A stretch of DNA of 64,000 nucleotides from Nemertoderma westbladi (taxonomy: Eukaryota; Xenacoelomorpha; Nemertodermatida; Nemertodermatidae): positions 1 through 64,000 of the forward strand of contig JAUCBJ010004931.1 in the NCBI GenBank assembly GCA_032718475.1. Reading direction: 5' to 3'. The notes under the pieces were generated by a model. That model saw only the letters and a program-made list of their open reading frames with translations, did not search any database and was not told where the DNA came from. Position 1 is the first letter of the stretch; each line of letters begins with the position of its first letter. Below, one piece after another: positions 24,004 to 35,841 of the stretch. The position numbers were made by a program, and so were the translations under genes.

Positions 24004-26367
24004 CTAATGATGACCAAATGATGAGTTGGCAGATTCATATATTGTCTCGTTATCCTGTTCCTTTTTGAAGATTGACTGTGAAATATCAACTGGAATTAAA
24101 GGCATATACGGAAACGTTCCTTTAATATCATTCATGACAAATGGTTTGTTACTTATGTTCAAAGCTGGTGTAGGCACATGCATCGCCATTGGCGTTCTGT
24201 GGCCAAATGATGAATTGGCAGTTTCAAATATTGAATGTTTACCCTTTTCCTTTTCGAAGTGCGAATTATTACCTGGTATTGAAGACCTACCGGTACGGAG
24301 AAAGCTTCTTACAAATTTATTCTTCTCAAATATAGGTGGCAAACTATAAATATTGCGAAGTCGTGCCTCTGAAAAATCAGATATATTCTTAAGAAATTTA
24401 AATTTATCAAGAAACTTCAAATAATTCAAGATCCCCATTATTGGAACCCATAGCAATATGCTACAAATAATAATCTTGCCACATGTCATTGCCCATATTG
24501 GGATATTTTCCTTTGGTACCACGCTAATGTGGTCCTTATGATAATGTGGTGTGTACTTATTATACTTAGCATAAATAATATCGTTGTATATTTTATATGC
24601 AACCATCACTGCCAATATAAGTGGGGAAACATATCGCCAAACTATCATATTATATATACTTGGTCTATTTCCAATCATCAACTCAAAATCATCCATTAAC
24701 TTGTTGAATACCCCTGGTGAACCAGATATAGTAACGGCAATCAGTAGAGATATTATTATACATGAATTCGAAAAAATATAATGGTCTCCTATATTTTGGA
24801 GGTATTTTCCATTACTAAGGGTAAAGAGCGAACTAAGAAGCCAGAAAATAACACAAACCATCAGCAATAAATGCCGAGATGATATTTTCAATGTAGATTC
24901 TTGTATAACACAATACACGATCTGCAGATAACCTATCATCACCCCAATACCGGAAAATGCAAGAATTGAGTAATATGCACCTGGCAATATCATGGATAAT
25001 ATTGGTCTCTCTTCCATCACAAACACGTCAGCCATGTGTATAAAGGCATTAGCTTTTCCCCCATCTGTGTCATTCGTATAACTTATTAATAAATCAGTTA
25101 TATTTGTAGAACAAGTTGTATTTCCATTTTCTATTTTTTTTTCGCCACATTGTGTAGATTCATGGAATGCCTTTCTTCCAAGGTTTGCAAATAACGTTAC
25201 AGCCCCCAATATGGACATTATATAGTCTACAAGCGCCACAATCCGAGCATCTCTGTAGAAGTTGTTTGTTCGTGATAGATAACCACTTAGGGAAAGATAG
25301 CCGCAGTCTCCTACAGCAGTACTGGAAATTACGCATGTCAAAGCGGCATACCATGATTCCTTTTTGAAAAAATATTTGGATTCCGATTTAAATAAGTAAT
25401 TCACCCCATCAAGACAGCCTTCTTGTAAGAACGGAATGTTGGTTAGCAATAGTATCACTATCATTATAGACCAGTATGGTACAGTAAATCGAACAATATA
25501 TTTCCACTGATGAACACCACCAAATACACATAAGTAAAGAATAATCCACATAACGGTATTGAATCCGAATATTCTAAAAGCGAAATATGGTGCCTCAATG
25601 CCAGATATATTATTAGATATAGTAAGTGTAGTATGATAATAGAAATATTCACTTTTATTTCCGTCACAACCAATGTCCAAATCATGGACTCGGTACCCAT
25701 TATTTGGTAACTTTTCAGTTTCGTTTATAGGACATTCCGTCCATGCTAATGGATATTGAAATGACATGAACAGGTAATAGAAGCAATGTGTGACACCCAC
25801 ACTATACATTATGTTTATAAAAGAGACTGATGTAACAACAGCAACACCAATTCCAGTTAGATATGGGTTTATCTGGTACCAAGTTACAATTGCATTCCGA
25901 CGAAATCGTTGACCAATACCCATTTCTAATGTTATTAAAGGCAGTGCTATAAGCAAGTAACATAAACTTACTTGAAAGAGAAATGCTATTCCACCGTATT
26001 GGTTCATAAGATTCGGAAAATTTATGAAATTGCCCGTTCCAACTGCGAAAGCGATAGGTAATAATGGGAAAGTCCAATTAGAACTGAATATTTTTCTGGT
26101 AGTTTCTGTATGCGACTCATCCAATACAAACTCGTATGCTCTAAGTTGAATTTGTGCTTTCAGTTCTTTTTTAGATATGGCTGGTTGATATAAAATATCG
26201 TCAAACTCATTAACATATGTGTGAAAACCCCTAGGGTTTTCTCCAACTTTTGGAAGTTGGATTTCATTTGCCGTTTTAACGCTCGATATATCATCATTTA
26301 ATAAGTAAAAGTCTCCAGGGTAATATTCTGATGGTTCCGAATCAATGGTATTCCTTTCTGCTTTCAT
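24004..26367 (-). CDS. SLC6 family sodium/chloride-dependent transporter, divergent, single exon
   Basis: The 787-residue open frame fits the SLC6 (neurotransmitter:sodium symporter) fold, whose members carry amines, amino acids or osmolytes across the plasma membrane. TM1 is near residues 100-124 (FAVGTGNFINFPNL, where the usual form is GLGNxWRFPYL). It is followed by LEMGIGQRFRRNA, and by an extracellular loop (205-257) with the usual Cys pair (212, 234) and N-glycosylation sites. FTVPYWSIMIVILLLTNIPF, SGYLSRTNNFYRDA and a long C-terminal half supply the remaining helices. The TM1 Trp-Arg pair is replaced and the TM8 sodium-site motif is not recognisable (SGIGVMIG), so substrate and transport activity are uncertain. 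The C-tail repeats ETANSSFGHR / ESANSSFGHH. No introns are seen; typical members have many. The start was chosen at the first ATG of the frame. It is intact and probably functional or recently so. Confidence 0.88.
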   Translation of the reverse strand: MKAERNTIDSEPSEYYPGDFYLLNDDISSVKTANEIQLPKVGENPRGFHTYVNEFDDILYQPAISKKELKAQIQLRAYEFVLDESHTETTRKIFSSNWTFPLLPIAFAVGTGNFINFPNLMNQYGGIAFLFQVSLCYLLIALPLITLEMGIGQRFRRNAIVTWYQINPYLTGIGVAVVTSVSFINIMYSVGVTHCFYYLFMSFQYPLAWTECPINETEKLPNNGYRVHDLDIGCDGNKSEYFYYHTTLTISNNISGIEAPYFAFRIFGFNTVMWIILYLCVFGGVHQWKYIVRFTVPYWSIMIVILLLTNIPFLQEGCLDGVNYLFKSESKYFFKKESWYAALTCVISSTAVGDCGYLSLSGYLSRTNNFYRDARIVALVDYIMSILGAVTLFANLGRKAFHESTQCGEKKIENGNTTCSTNITDLLISYTNDTDGGKANAFIHMADVFVMEERPILSMILPGAYYSILAFSGIGVMIGYLQIVYCVIQESTLKISSRHLLLMVCVIFWLLSSLFTLSNGKYLQNIGDHYIFSNSCIIISLLIAVTISGSPGVFNKLMDDFELMIGNRPSIYNMIVWRYVSPLILAVMVAYKIYNDIIYAKYNKYTPHYHKDHISVVPKENIPIWAMTCGKIIICSILLWVPIMGILNYLKFLDKFKFLKNISDFSEARLRNIYSLPPIFEKNKFVRSFLRTGRSSIPGNNSHFEKEKGKHSIFETANSSFGHRTPMAMHVPTPALNISNKPFVMNDIKGTFPYMPLIPVDISQSIFKKEQDNETIYESANSSFGHH

Positions 26368-26589
26368 AATGACGATACTGGCAACCTGCCAACAGTTTTG
26401 TATTACTTTGTTTTGCTATATCTTAAAACTAGAAAAATAAAAAAAATTATACTAAAAAATTACTAGCAACATCAACTACTATTACTTACACTACAACTAG
26501 TACTATAATCGGTCTACCGCATTGCAGCTGTAGATTGAGATGCTGTGCTTGATTAATAAAATATTTGTACCACCACAGCAATCCGAAAT

Positions 26590-27910
26590 TCCCATGCTGT
26601 AATACAGTATGGTGAATGCAATGTCCTGTGGGGTGGAGGTGGCTTTGTTTGACTTGGCAAATTTGGGGGGACCATTTTCCACCATGCCTAATTTTCTCCT
26701 GAAGCTCCTGAGATTGTGCACAGGCAGTTCGTCATGGTTGATGCAATGTCCTGTGGGGTGGAGGTGGCTTTGTTTGACTTGGCAAATTTGTGGGGACCAA
26801 TGAGTCATCTCCAATGCAGTATAGTGTCTGGTGGGAGATGTGTGCATTGTACTTGACATAGTATTCCTGTTTATGTGGTATAGTATTCCTATTCCTGTTG
26901 ATGTGCTATCATGAGATTTAGTGTCCTCATTGGATAGAGCCCCGCATGCATGGACTCCCACATTATGAGTACTGGTGCTTCTGATCCTCTAAATAATCAA
27001 ACCTTAAGTTTCTAATGTATTCTATATGACTTCCAAATCCTGGACAGGATTTGCTGCCCATGCCTTCCCTTACAGATTCGAAGGTCCTCCCTCACCTGAC
27101 TTCCAGATCCATGATCCGTGATCAGCAATGTCTAGATCAGTTAGATGCTTGGCTGGTCTGATGCCAGTAGGTGGCGTTATAATCACCTCATCTTCATTAT
27201 GATGATCTAAGGACATGCATATAAAATAGTCAACCACAATTATGAATAATAATGGTGCAAGTGTGTCAACCTGTGGACTCTCCTTAAAACTTAGAATGGA
27301 TCTGTATCTCCACCAATGCAATGGCAGACACAAAAGACATTTAACCATTGTAAAATGAGCTTATTGCTGCAATAATTTCCTCAGGGATCCCTATCAATGC
27401 AAGTATGCTAAACATATATGACTGAGAGACTTAATCAAAGGGCTTGAAAAAGTTAACAAATATAACAGCCATATGTATCTTTCTTTTTTGATAACTCTTA
27501 AATTATGTATCTTCAACTAGTTATCCAATTATCCAACAACCTTTACAGAACCCATTCTAATTTCCAAGTAGAAGTCTCTCAATGGGATACATGATGCGAT
27601 TTAATCGATTTCTATTATAGGCCTATATAGTTTTGCAGCAATCGAGATCAACGAGATTCCACGAAAAGATCCTTAGTAGAGTGTTAGTACCTTCTTGGTA
27701 AATGGTACCAAATTATTTGTCAGTAAGTTGATCGATTTATAAGCCTGGGATGATTCCCTGCTGTTATCATCATCATTGATGGCATAAAGCGCCTGAAGAT
27801 TATTAGAGTACAGCCTATTCAAGGGACCTAGATGAAGCCTTAACTGCATTCTTGACTCCTGTAATCCATATGAGCCAGAACTTTCTCTGTGCTCTAGAGA
27901 GATCCTCACA
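26590..27910 (-). pseudogene. decayed RTE-like LINE (family 1)
   Basis: Minus-strand fragments in several frames match the LINE at 20690-22895: NLQALYAINDDDNSRESSQAYKSINLL near 27690-27840, then VDTLAPLLFIIVVDYFICMSLDHHNEDEVIITPPTG near 27165-27270, GSWIWKSGEG, and a C-terminal GHC region near 26730. Many frameshifts and stops are present and the FADD segment is deleted. A 124-bp stretch is tandemly duplicated (TGCAATGTCCTGTGGGGTGG at 26618 and 26742). The element is dead. Confidence 0.75.
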
Positions 27911-29557
27911 GTACTACCATTTGTGTGCGGTAATTCCCTGGCCTCTAGTGGCTAGACCTCCGTATTATTGATATGTGCCATGGTGAGATTGGGGCTTGCC
28001 GAATCATCTCTCGGGGTAAATACCACACTCTGGTTTGCCACTCACAGGGTGGGTGTCGCAATACCTTCAGATATTGGGTCTATCACCCTTACCTACTCTC
28101 TCAAGCACATGAGCTATAATACTATACAGATTATCTGCTGGACCATGTCCTACGCCCTTGCTCTCAGGTGCAGGTCGCAGTGGAAATTAGAAATGAGAGA
28201 GCACAATTATTACAGTTTTCTGGGTCAATGACCTGATCATAGTAGACCTGACTGGTTGTAAAAGTTGGTTGTAAAAGTTAAATGTTTTTCTATAGCTAAG
28301 AAGATTATAGCTAAGAAGCTTCTTCACAAAGAAACCCAATTGTTCGCTGTTCTGGTTTTTAATTGCTATTATAATTTACTCCTTCCCCAGCTTTCCCGTT
28401 TACGATTAAAATTCGATGAAACTAATTCTAAAATAATTAAAAAAAACATATTTTTAATGTATATTCTAGAACATTTATCAATAAGGAAAATAGTAGTAAA
28501 TTTTATATTATTTTTAAAAATGTTCTTTCACATAAAATATTTGTTCTAGAATAATTTATATTTCTTTAAATTAGCTAACATGTTCTAGAATATTTCCGAA
28601 AAGAAATAGCAAAAACTTGCATGTACTGTATATATCTTGTGAGGCGGTGATACCTATAGTTTAAAATAAAATGAAACCATAATCTATAAAATCTTAAAAG
28701 TAGCTAGATTTTGCTACTTTTTTATAATTAGAATGTGTATGTAAATGATATAAGATAGAAATAAGCTCAATAGAGCATGTAATAAGAAGAAATTTAAAAA
28801 ATACGTTAAATTTTCGTGTAGCCCGTGTTTTCGGTGGCAGTTAGTGTTTTTTTTCTTAACGCTATAAAAAACAATTTTGTATAAATTACATTATATTTTG
28901 AATAGGGAAGAATAAGTAGCAAATTAGTAATGTTCCAGAATAATTTAATTAATTGCAACAATTATGCTGTAATTCAATGGGGAATCATAAAATTGACACT
29001 GGCTTATATCAGACATAAATTGTTATATCTCGGTATCTACAAACTTTAAGTCGCATCCAATTTTTAAACATTTCAAAAATTTCAAAATACAGAATATAAA
29101 GGTAATTGATGTAAAAAAATTATACAATTCTACTTCAAGGAAATTTCATAAATTCATTAATTTCCAATAATGTTAGGGAAGATTTTTCGCATAATAAAAG
29201 GCCTGCTGAATTGATTTTAGGTGTAATTTATTTATTTGTTTTAGTTTAAAAACCACAATAGTTTATAATATAACAAATCAAATTTTGGGGATAAGGGTTT
29301 TTTTAGGTCGACAAATTCGATGGGCGAGATTACACATGCACCCGTTCAGTAGATAAGTTGTGTAAATAGGCTTCCTATATTGCACTAGCTAAATTGGTAT
29401 TAAGGGGGGGGGGGGGGGGGGGGGGTAGGGGGTAGCCGGCTGGTACCATAGGCCTATGGTCTGTTCTGTTTTCAGTTCATAGGCCACCTGCTCTAAACAG
29501 TCATCCACATTAGAAGATAATATTTATATATCTGCTGATAGCTGTTATTACAGTATT
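27911..29557. other. AT-rich spacer with TTCTAGAA-type palindromes and poly(G)
   Basis: No gene is supported. ATTCTAGAACATT, TTGTTCTAGAATAA and ATGTTCTAGAATATT lie at 28460-28600, echoing the Merlin-like elements further right. A 22-base poly(G) run lies at 29404-29425, followed by ATAGGCCTAT. Confidence 0.5.
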
Positions 29558-30643
29558 ATGCCTAGAGTTTACAAGAGAGTGAGGGGTGCAAGGCCTAATC
29601 GAACTAATTACACGGAAGAAAATTTGCTTGCAGCTATTAGTAGTGTCCAGAAAGGCGAATCAACTCTTTCAAAGTTCTTCAAGGTTCCACGTGAGCAACA
29701 CTCCATGATAAACTTAAAAAAACACACCCTTAAACAAGGTGGGCAGGCAGCCTGTCCTAAACATGGTTGAAGAGCAAATCTAAGTTAAAATCATTGGTGT
29801 ATTGGTTGAATGTAAATGCCCTGTTGATAACGTTGATCTGTGCTTGCTGGTCCAAAGTTACTTAAATCGCAAAGGAGTTGTTGCAAGGTCCTTTAACAAG
29901 AACACGCCAGGGCTTGATTGGATAAACAGTTTCAAACTCATGCACAATTTAACATCTCGTTCAGCGGAAAATGTGAAACCCAGCCGTGCCGAAATAACCT
30001 CTGAGTCTGTTACAAATTACTTTGATAATTTGGAAAACGCCATTTCCCCTGGAACAGCCCAATGTAATATATTCAATTACGATGAGACAAATTTCACCGA
30101 CAACCCTGGTAGTAAAAAAGTAATTTGTCGGCGTGGGCGTAACCGTATAAAAATAAAAATTGATAACTCTAAAGCAGCTACAAGTGTGATGTTTTGTGCA
30201 AGTGCTAACGGCAACTTCGTGCCCCCAATGGTAGTATATAAAGCGCAAAACTGTTATTCTGAGTGAACCAAAAACGGACCTAGTGGGACTCTTTATGATA
30301 GCACGTTGAGTGGATGGTTGGACATGGTTACATTCGAACGATGGTTCTTTGAAGTATTTCTTCCCTATGCCATGAAATATCGTTCCCCTGATACCGGTAA
30401 ACCTGTTTTTTTAATTGGGGATAACCTCTCATCTCACCAATCAATTACTGTGATAGAAAAATGCCTAGAAGTTAACATCTGATTCATTTTTGTTTTGCCA
30501 AATTCTACTCACATCCTACAACCTTTAGATGTCGCAGTCTTTCGGCCATGTAAGGTTATCTGGAGGAACATTTTGAACAACTGGCGGAAAGAAACTAGGG
30601 TCAAAGGAGGGATTCCGAAGAACACATTCCCAGCCCTTCTTTA
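29558..30643 (+). pseudogene. pogo/jerky-type DDE transposase, dead
   Basis: The N-terminus (YTEENLLAAISSVQKGE) is a helix-turn-helix of the CENP-B/psq kind found in pogo-group transposases. The region from 29802 carries the DDE superfamily endonuclease: NYDETNF (first Asp), FLIGDNLSSH (second) and HILQPLDVAVF (third). The frame shifts between about 29750 and 29802, and stops interrupt it near 30264, 30479 and 30641. The encoded function would be cut-and-paste transposition at TA. Terminal repeats were not identified. Without in-frame continuity it cannot make active protein. Confidence 0.85.
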
Positions 30644-30839
30644 GAGTGTGCATCAAATTGGAAGAGAAAGACGAGAATTCTTATTAGAGACTTAATAAAT
30701 GCAATATCCTACTTATGCAATGTTCTACTTATTCAATAGGTTATTTAGAGACTTAATTAGAGAGTTTTCTAGAGATGCAATGTGCTACAAAACGTATTCG
30801 TATTCTATAGGTTAGTATTCTAGGGTGCTTCTCTGGAGT

Positions 30840-31320
30840 ACGGAAGGTTGAAGCGTCTTGCAATATATTTTCCTTGTAGGTAGGATTGAACTCGATGTTT
30901 GGAGGCTGCACTTATACTTTTACTTTAGGCCTACACTACTGTAATAATGCTGCTAGTACGTAATGGTATTGGGTTCTGGATGTCCAAGCTGCTAAACTTT
31001 CTCAACTTTGTTGATGTTTTCGTCTGTTGGTTGTTCAGTTTTTACTTTGTAGTATATTTTAAGATCTTCTCTCGAGCTTCCTATATTGCATTATCAGTTC
31101 TAAATTTCTACCAGTCATAGTTGATTCGCTTAAATTAGCTTAAGTTGAATGTCCACAGCTTCCCCTTACTCTTTTCGAATGCGGTGTTTGTTAGTATCAC
31201 TTCACATTTTTTCCTATTATATGAGAGTAAGCACCCATTTCTGTTATGCAGAAATGGGTGCATACTCTTATACCCATTTCTTCTGATTGCATTCAGATCA
31301 CAAGCAATGACTTTAACAAT
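30840..31320 (-). pseudogene. decayed LINE family 2 fragment
   Basis: Stretches such as ATATATTTTCCTTGTAGG, TTTCTCAACTTTGTTGATG with GTTGGTTGTTCAGTTTTTAC, and CCACAGCTTCCCCTTACTC match, at lower identity, the antisense LINE sequence at 33455-34230. The order is the same but large parts are missing. Confidence 0.65.
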
Positions 31321-31916
31321 TCGTTTCGGAATGACTTTATAAGTCCAGTCAGATCTTCTAGTCCTTGACGACTGCTTGTTCTGGCTCTAATACATTGTTT
31401 GGACTGTAGCAACACATTGCTGTTGTCTTGTGATTCCTATCAAAAATGTTGTGGGGTAATTATGAGTTTTTGATCCTGGAATTTTTATATTTGATGGGGT
31501 TTAGTGTCAGAAGTGCAAATGGACTTGGCAGAATTCCTACTCCACCAATTGATACATTGACGGAATTGCTTTCTGCTGAATTTGCAGAACTGGGAATGGA
31601 TGGACGGTACAAACGATCATCTGTGTTGAATTACTGGGAGCAAACCTTGGGATAGGAGTACTGTAGCACCCACCCCTACCTTCGGGTAGCAGCTATTGAA
31701 GAGGGAGACTGAGACAGGAAAGGGGGGAAACTTGATGCAAATCCCACCTAGCCTAGGCTAATTACTATTTCGTCTCAATATGTTAAATTTCCAATTTAGG
31801 GAAAGAAGCAGGTTACAGTAGCATGTTATTCTTACCAAAACAATAAGCGAAAGTCATAGGAAATGATATAGTTTTACTTTTGGGAGTAAGGAGTTGTTAT
31901 TTGTGTCGATTCTTCC
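31321..31916. other. spacer with reverse dispersed-repeat copy
   Basis: Positions 31700-31853 are an inverted copy of the dispersed repeat (AGCAGGTTACAGTAGCATG, ACCAAAACAATAAGCG). A 69-codon frame at 31446-31655 has no recognisable domain and I do not call it. Confidence 0.5.
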
Positions 31917-34235
31917 CTACTACTACTAGGTCGAGCGAACAAGGACAGTGGAAATGAGATCCTCCCAGGCTTCCCGATTCTCCATAGTTGTCGCAATTTC
32001 GTTTCTCCCAAGTTCAGTACCCCTTTCAAGTTGATCTATATAAGTTATGGCCGGTCCTCCACGACTACGCTTTCCATGAGTTGGTTGCCAGAGAAGTAGA
32101 TCTGGTATGACCTCGTCTTTACTTCGCCAGCAGTGCCCACTGAATCTTAATCTGCGTTCACGGAGGGTGGTTGATACAGGTGGTATTGTACCATACAGCT
32201 CGGCGTTTGTCATGTGTTGTCTCCAGCTGATGTTTAGGGCTGCCCTTAGTAGTCTTTTGTAGCAACCATCAATTCGTTGTTCAAGTGATTTAGTCAGTGT
32301 CCAGGTCTCACCCCCGTATAAAAATACACTTTCCACTGTGGCTCGAAAGAACTTAGTCTTCAGGTGCCTGGAGAGATCTGATTTCCAGATGGTATCCATT
32401 TTTGATAGCGCTACCCAAGCCTTTGCTTTCCTAACTTCTATGTCCTTTTTGCTACTCTCTATCCATGATCCAAGGTACTGGAAGTCATCGACCTTCCTTA
32501 GTTGATTATTATCAATGGTTGTCAAGTTTCCATGAACATTAAAGGTCATGAATTCGGTCTTCGTAACATTTATATGCAATCCAACCTCCTTAGCAGCCAT
32601 CTCCACTTTATTTAGTAGAAGCTGTGCATCTGCTAACGTATTAGAGAGCAGGGCGATGTCATCCACAAAGTCGGTGTCTGTGATTGTAATTGCCGGATAT
32701 CTACTACTTCTGCGTTCTTGAAGTGTGAATCCCAGATCTTCACCCTTTGTGGCCGTCATCATTGCGTAATCAAGCACAATTACAAATAGTAATGGTGATA
32801 AATGTGTCGCCTTGCAGTACGCCAGCCAGGATTGAGAAAAACTCAGTTTCACCATCTGGTGAGAGTACCTGCACTTCTGTGTCACAATATAACAATTACT
32901 TCTGGTATTCCATAAGCTCTTAGGATTTCAAGCATTTTACCTCTATGGATGGAGACGAATGCCTTCTTGAAGTCCACAAAAGTCATGACTGCGGTGAGAT
33001 TCTTTGACTTAATTCAATCAATCAGTCTCCTCCTTAACTCAATCAGTCTCCGTAGTGCAAGTATCTGAGCTATTGTTGATCTACTTGGTCGAAATCCGTT
33101 TTGGCTCTTACGTAGTAGTTTCTCTATGTGAAGCCTAATCCTATATAGAATCATTTTATTGTATATTTTGGCAGCTACCACAAGCAGACAGATCTCACGA
33201 TAGTTTGTTGGTATGCCGAGGTCTCCTTTCTTGGGGAGAGGCTTTAGTTGACCTTTAGTCCAAATTGGTGGTGGTTTTTCCACCTTTTAACATCCAGTTG
33301 CAAACATTCAATAATGGTCTGTTTAGCACTCCGGTTTTCCATACCTCCGCTGGGATTTCATCTAATCCTCTCGCTTTATTATTGGACATGCTTTTTAATG
33401 CTTCTTTAGAGTTCGGCAGGTGTGAAGTCCCCTGTTTCTATAGGTAGTGTCTTGTCATATATTTTCCTTGTAGGGCTGACCTCGATGTTTGGTGGCTGCC
33501 CAAGCAAGTTGCTGTAGTGATTTTTCCACTTCCCAACGCGTTCTGCAGGACTATCGGCTTTGAGGCGCCCCTTTGCACAACTTTTCCGACCAGATACCTC
33601 ATTTACAGTTTGACAGGTAAGTCTTGATTGTTTCTGTATGTGAGCAGTTGTAATTGCTTCAGTTTTATCCTGTATGTTATTTCCCTGGCTGATGTTGTAG
33701 GCCAATTTAAGATCGTCCTTAGCTTTCTCAACCTTGTTAATATTTTCGATTGTTGGTTGTTCGGTTTTAACTTTGTAGGCTATCTTAAGATCTTCTCTCT
33801 TACAATTAACCTCAGAGTTTTGCCATGGCACATACTGTTTTCGTTTGGGTTTCTGGGGGATATGCCTCTTAGCTGATTCCTTGTGGGCTGTTATTATATT
33901 CTGGTATATTGAATTGGTGGATTGGTCTTCATCCATTGACTGAAGTGCTTCAAAGCGGTTTTGAACTTCTACTGTATAAGCATCCTCTTTACAACATTGT
34001 CAGTTCTGAGTTTCTCCCAGTCATATTTCATTTGCTTGCTTGTCCTGGGTTTGCTGTCTCTCAAACTGAGCCTGATCTCTGCAGTCACAATTCTGTGGTC
34101 CGAACCAATTAGGTTGAACGAGCTGTATGGCTGGCAGTTGATCATGCTGTTTCTCCACTTTTTGTTTATAAGGATGTAATCCAGCTGTGCTTTGGTTCCA
34201 TTAGGGTATTGAAAGGTCCATAGCTTCCCCTTACT
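31917..34235 (-). pseudogene. LINE family 2 (RTE-like), longer copy with endonuclease tail, broken
   Basis: On the minus strand, 34235-33950 encodes the C-terminal end of an apurinic-type endonuclease (LDYILINKKWRNS, GSDHR at 34092-34106), followed by the linker (33936-33406), RT fingers (33283-33014) and RT palm to the end (32885-31926, with FVDD in place of FADD). Frameshifts near 33400, 33000 and 32850 and a small duplication near 33010-33050 break it. The 3' end finishes almost directly after the stop with a TAGTAGTAG tail, typical of RTE elements, which have very short 3' UTRs. It is highly similar to the copy at 35842-37935, which lacks the endonuclease. Confidence 0.82.
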
Positions 34236-34347
34236 CTTCTCTAGAGAGAGATTAATTTCGATTCCTAGAACTTTTAACTTGAACTTTAACTTTTAAATTA
34301 AATATCATGCACAAAATATAAAGAAAGTATATATATTTCAGATATGA

Positions 34348-34512
34348 AGTTTACATCCAATGGATACTGCAGCAGTCAATACTATAAGAAGAGTATGCTC
34401 ACAAGTATTATTTTGGAGAGCGGCTGAAGACAATAATATACAGCCGCCACTAGATGTTGACGCAGCAATTTCTAAATTGGGCTTTAAATTTTTATTGCAT
34501 GTGTGCGAATAA
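34348..34512 (+). pseudogene. fragment of Cys-rich repeat protein (same family as 45063-54437)
   Basis: The translation contains SQVLFWRAAEDNN...QPPLDV, paralleling LQVVLWRAADDPAPPLLAV at 54185-54240. The rest of the protein is absent here. The fragment ends at a stop at 34510-34512, and the flank down to 35421 ends with GTCTACTTGACTA, like the end of the larger element at 55098. Confidence 0.55.
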
Positions 34513-34581
34513 GGACTGTCATGACGTGTAAATAAATATATTATTATGAAAAATTAAACAGGATACGAATATGTTACAAAA

Positions 34582-35114
34582 TGTGACGGGATCTCAGTTG
34601 GCACGAGATCCCGACCGGTTGACTTGGTGGTGGTTGTTCCTACACGCACGCTGGCTGACTGATGGATGGACTGACTTGGCCGTAGGTGGTGAATAAAGAG
34701 TTTGTCTGTTGAACTTTGCTGTTGTTAATCGATTGACTATAGACTGATGAATAGTTACCGGTAGTGGCAACAGCACAGCGTAGCGGCGGAAACTATTTCA
34801 CCTCTACTATAATGAGTAAAATGCCAACTGGTTGGAATACACGTAACCGTTAATATATTTAAAGGGAAAAATACAGCCTAATAAATAGGCTGACGCATTG
34901 TTGGCCTCCAACCGATACTCATTGCCATCTGCTGGCCTCCCATTGGCTACTTACCACCCCATGGATCTACCTCCCTTAGACCTTGGGTTAGCCTCTAGCC
35001 ACTGAGGTGGATTGTTCGCCCTGTTGGGTACCTTGATAGCCAACGTGGTAAATTGCCCCCCCCCCCCCCCCCCATTTTGTGGTTGGAATGCATAGCGGAG
35101 TGGATCCGCTAACA
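34582..35114 (-). mobile_element. solo LTR, related to the LTR at 46076-46626
   Basis: Read on the minus strand, this 533-bp segment starts TGTTAGCGGATCC and ends GAGATCCCGTCACA. The LTRs at 46076 and 53458 start TGTTAGCTTATCC and end TAGATCCCGTCACA. A perfect 5-bp duplication CAAAA flanks it (34577-34581 and 35115-35119). No internal region is present, so it is a solo LTR left by recombination. Its middle diverges strongly from the full-length element, so it is a related subfamily. It contains an 18-base poly(C) run at 35056-35073. Confidence 0.85.
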
Positions 35115-35841
35115 CAAAATTTGTAACTCCTAACTGCAACCATAATACTTATTCCTTAAAATTTTAGTTTCTCCTGCTTAGTTTATTCTTATTCATGAAT
35201 GACCATAGTCTCAATAGGTAAATATACCCATGCAGGTTAACTTATTATTGTTGCTATGTAAAACATCTGTCGTTAAGATAAATAGTGTTCTAGAAAAAAT
35301 GCTCAGTGTGGAGTATGTGAAATATAATATAATTTCAAATGGCTTATACAAGTTAACACTTTCAGCAAAAAACTGCAGTCATACCCAATTTGAACGGTGG
35401 TCGCCACTGTCTACTTGACTATAAATTCTTATAGGTTTTTAATGCAATGATATACTTAAATTCTTATAGGTTTTTATTGCAATGTTATACTTATTCTTTG
35501 AGGTTTTTAATGCTGCAATGTTATACTTAAATTCTTATAGATTTTTAATGCAATGTTATACTTATTCTTATAGGTTTTTAATGCAATGTTATACTTATTC
35601 TTATAGGTTTTTAATGCAATATTATACTTATTCTTATAGGTTTTTAATGCTGCAATGTTATACTTAAATTCTTATAGGTTTTTAATGCAATGTTATACTT
35701 ATTCTTATAGGTTTTTAATGCAATGTTATACTTATTCTTATAGGTTTTTAATGCAATGTTATACTTATTCTTAGAGATTTTTAATGCAATGTTATACTTA
35801 ATTTCTTAATGGTTTTTAATGCAATGTTATACTTATTATTA

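Noticed and set aside
31446-31655. 69-codon frame
   Set aside because: Too short, no domain, and followed by dispersed repeat.
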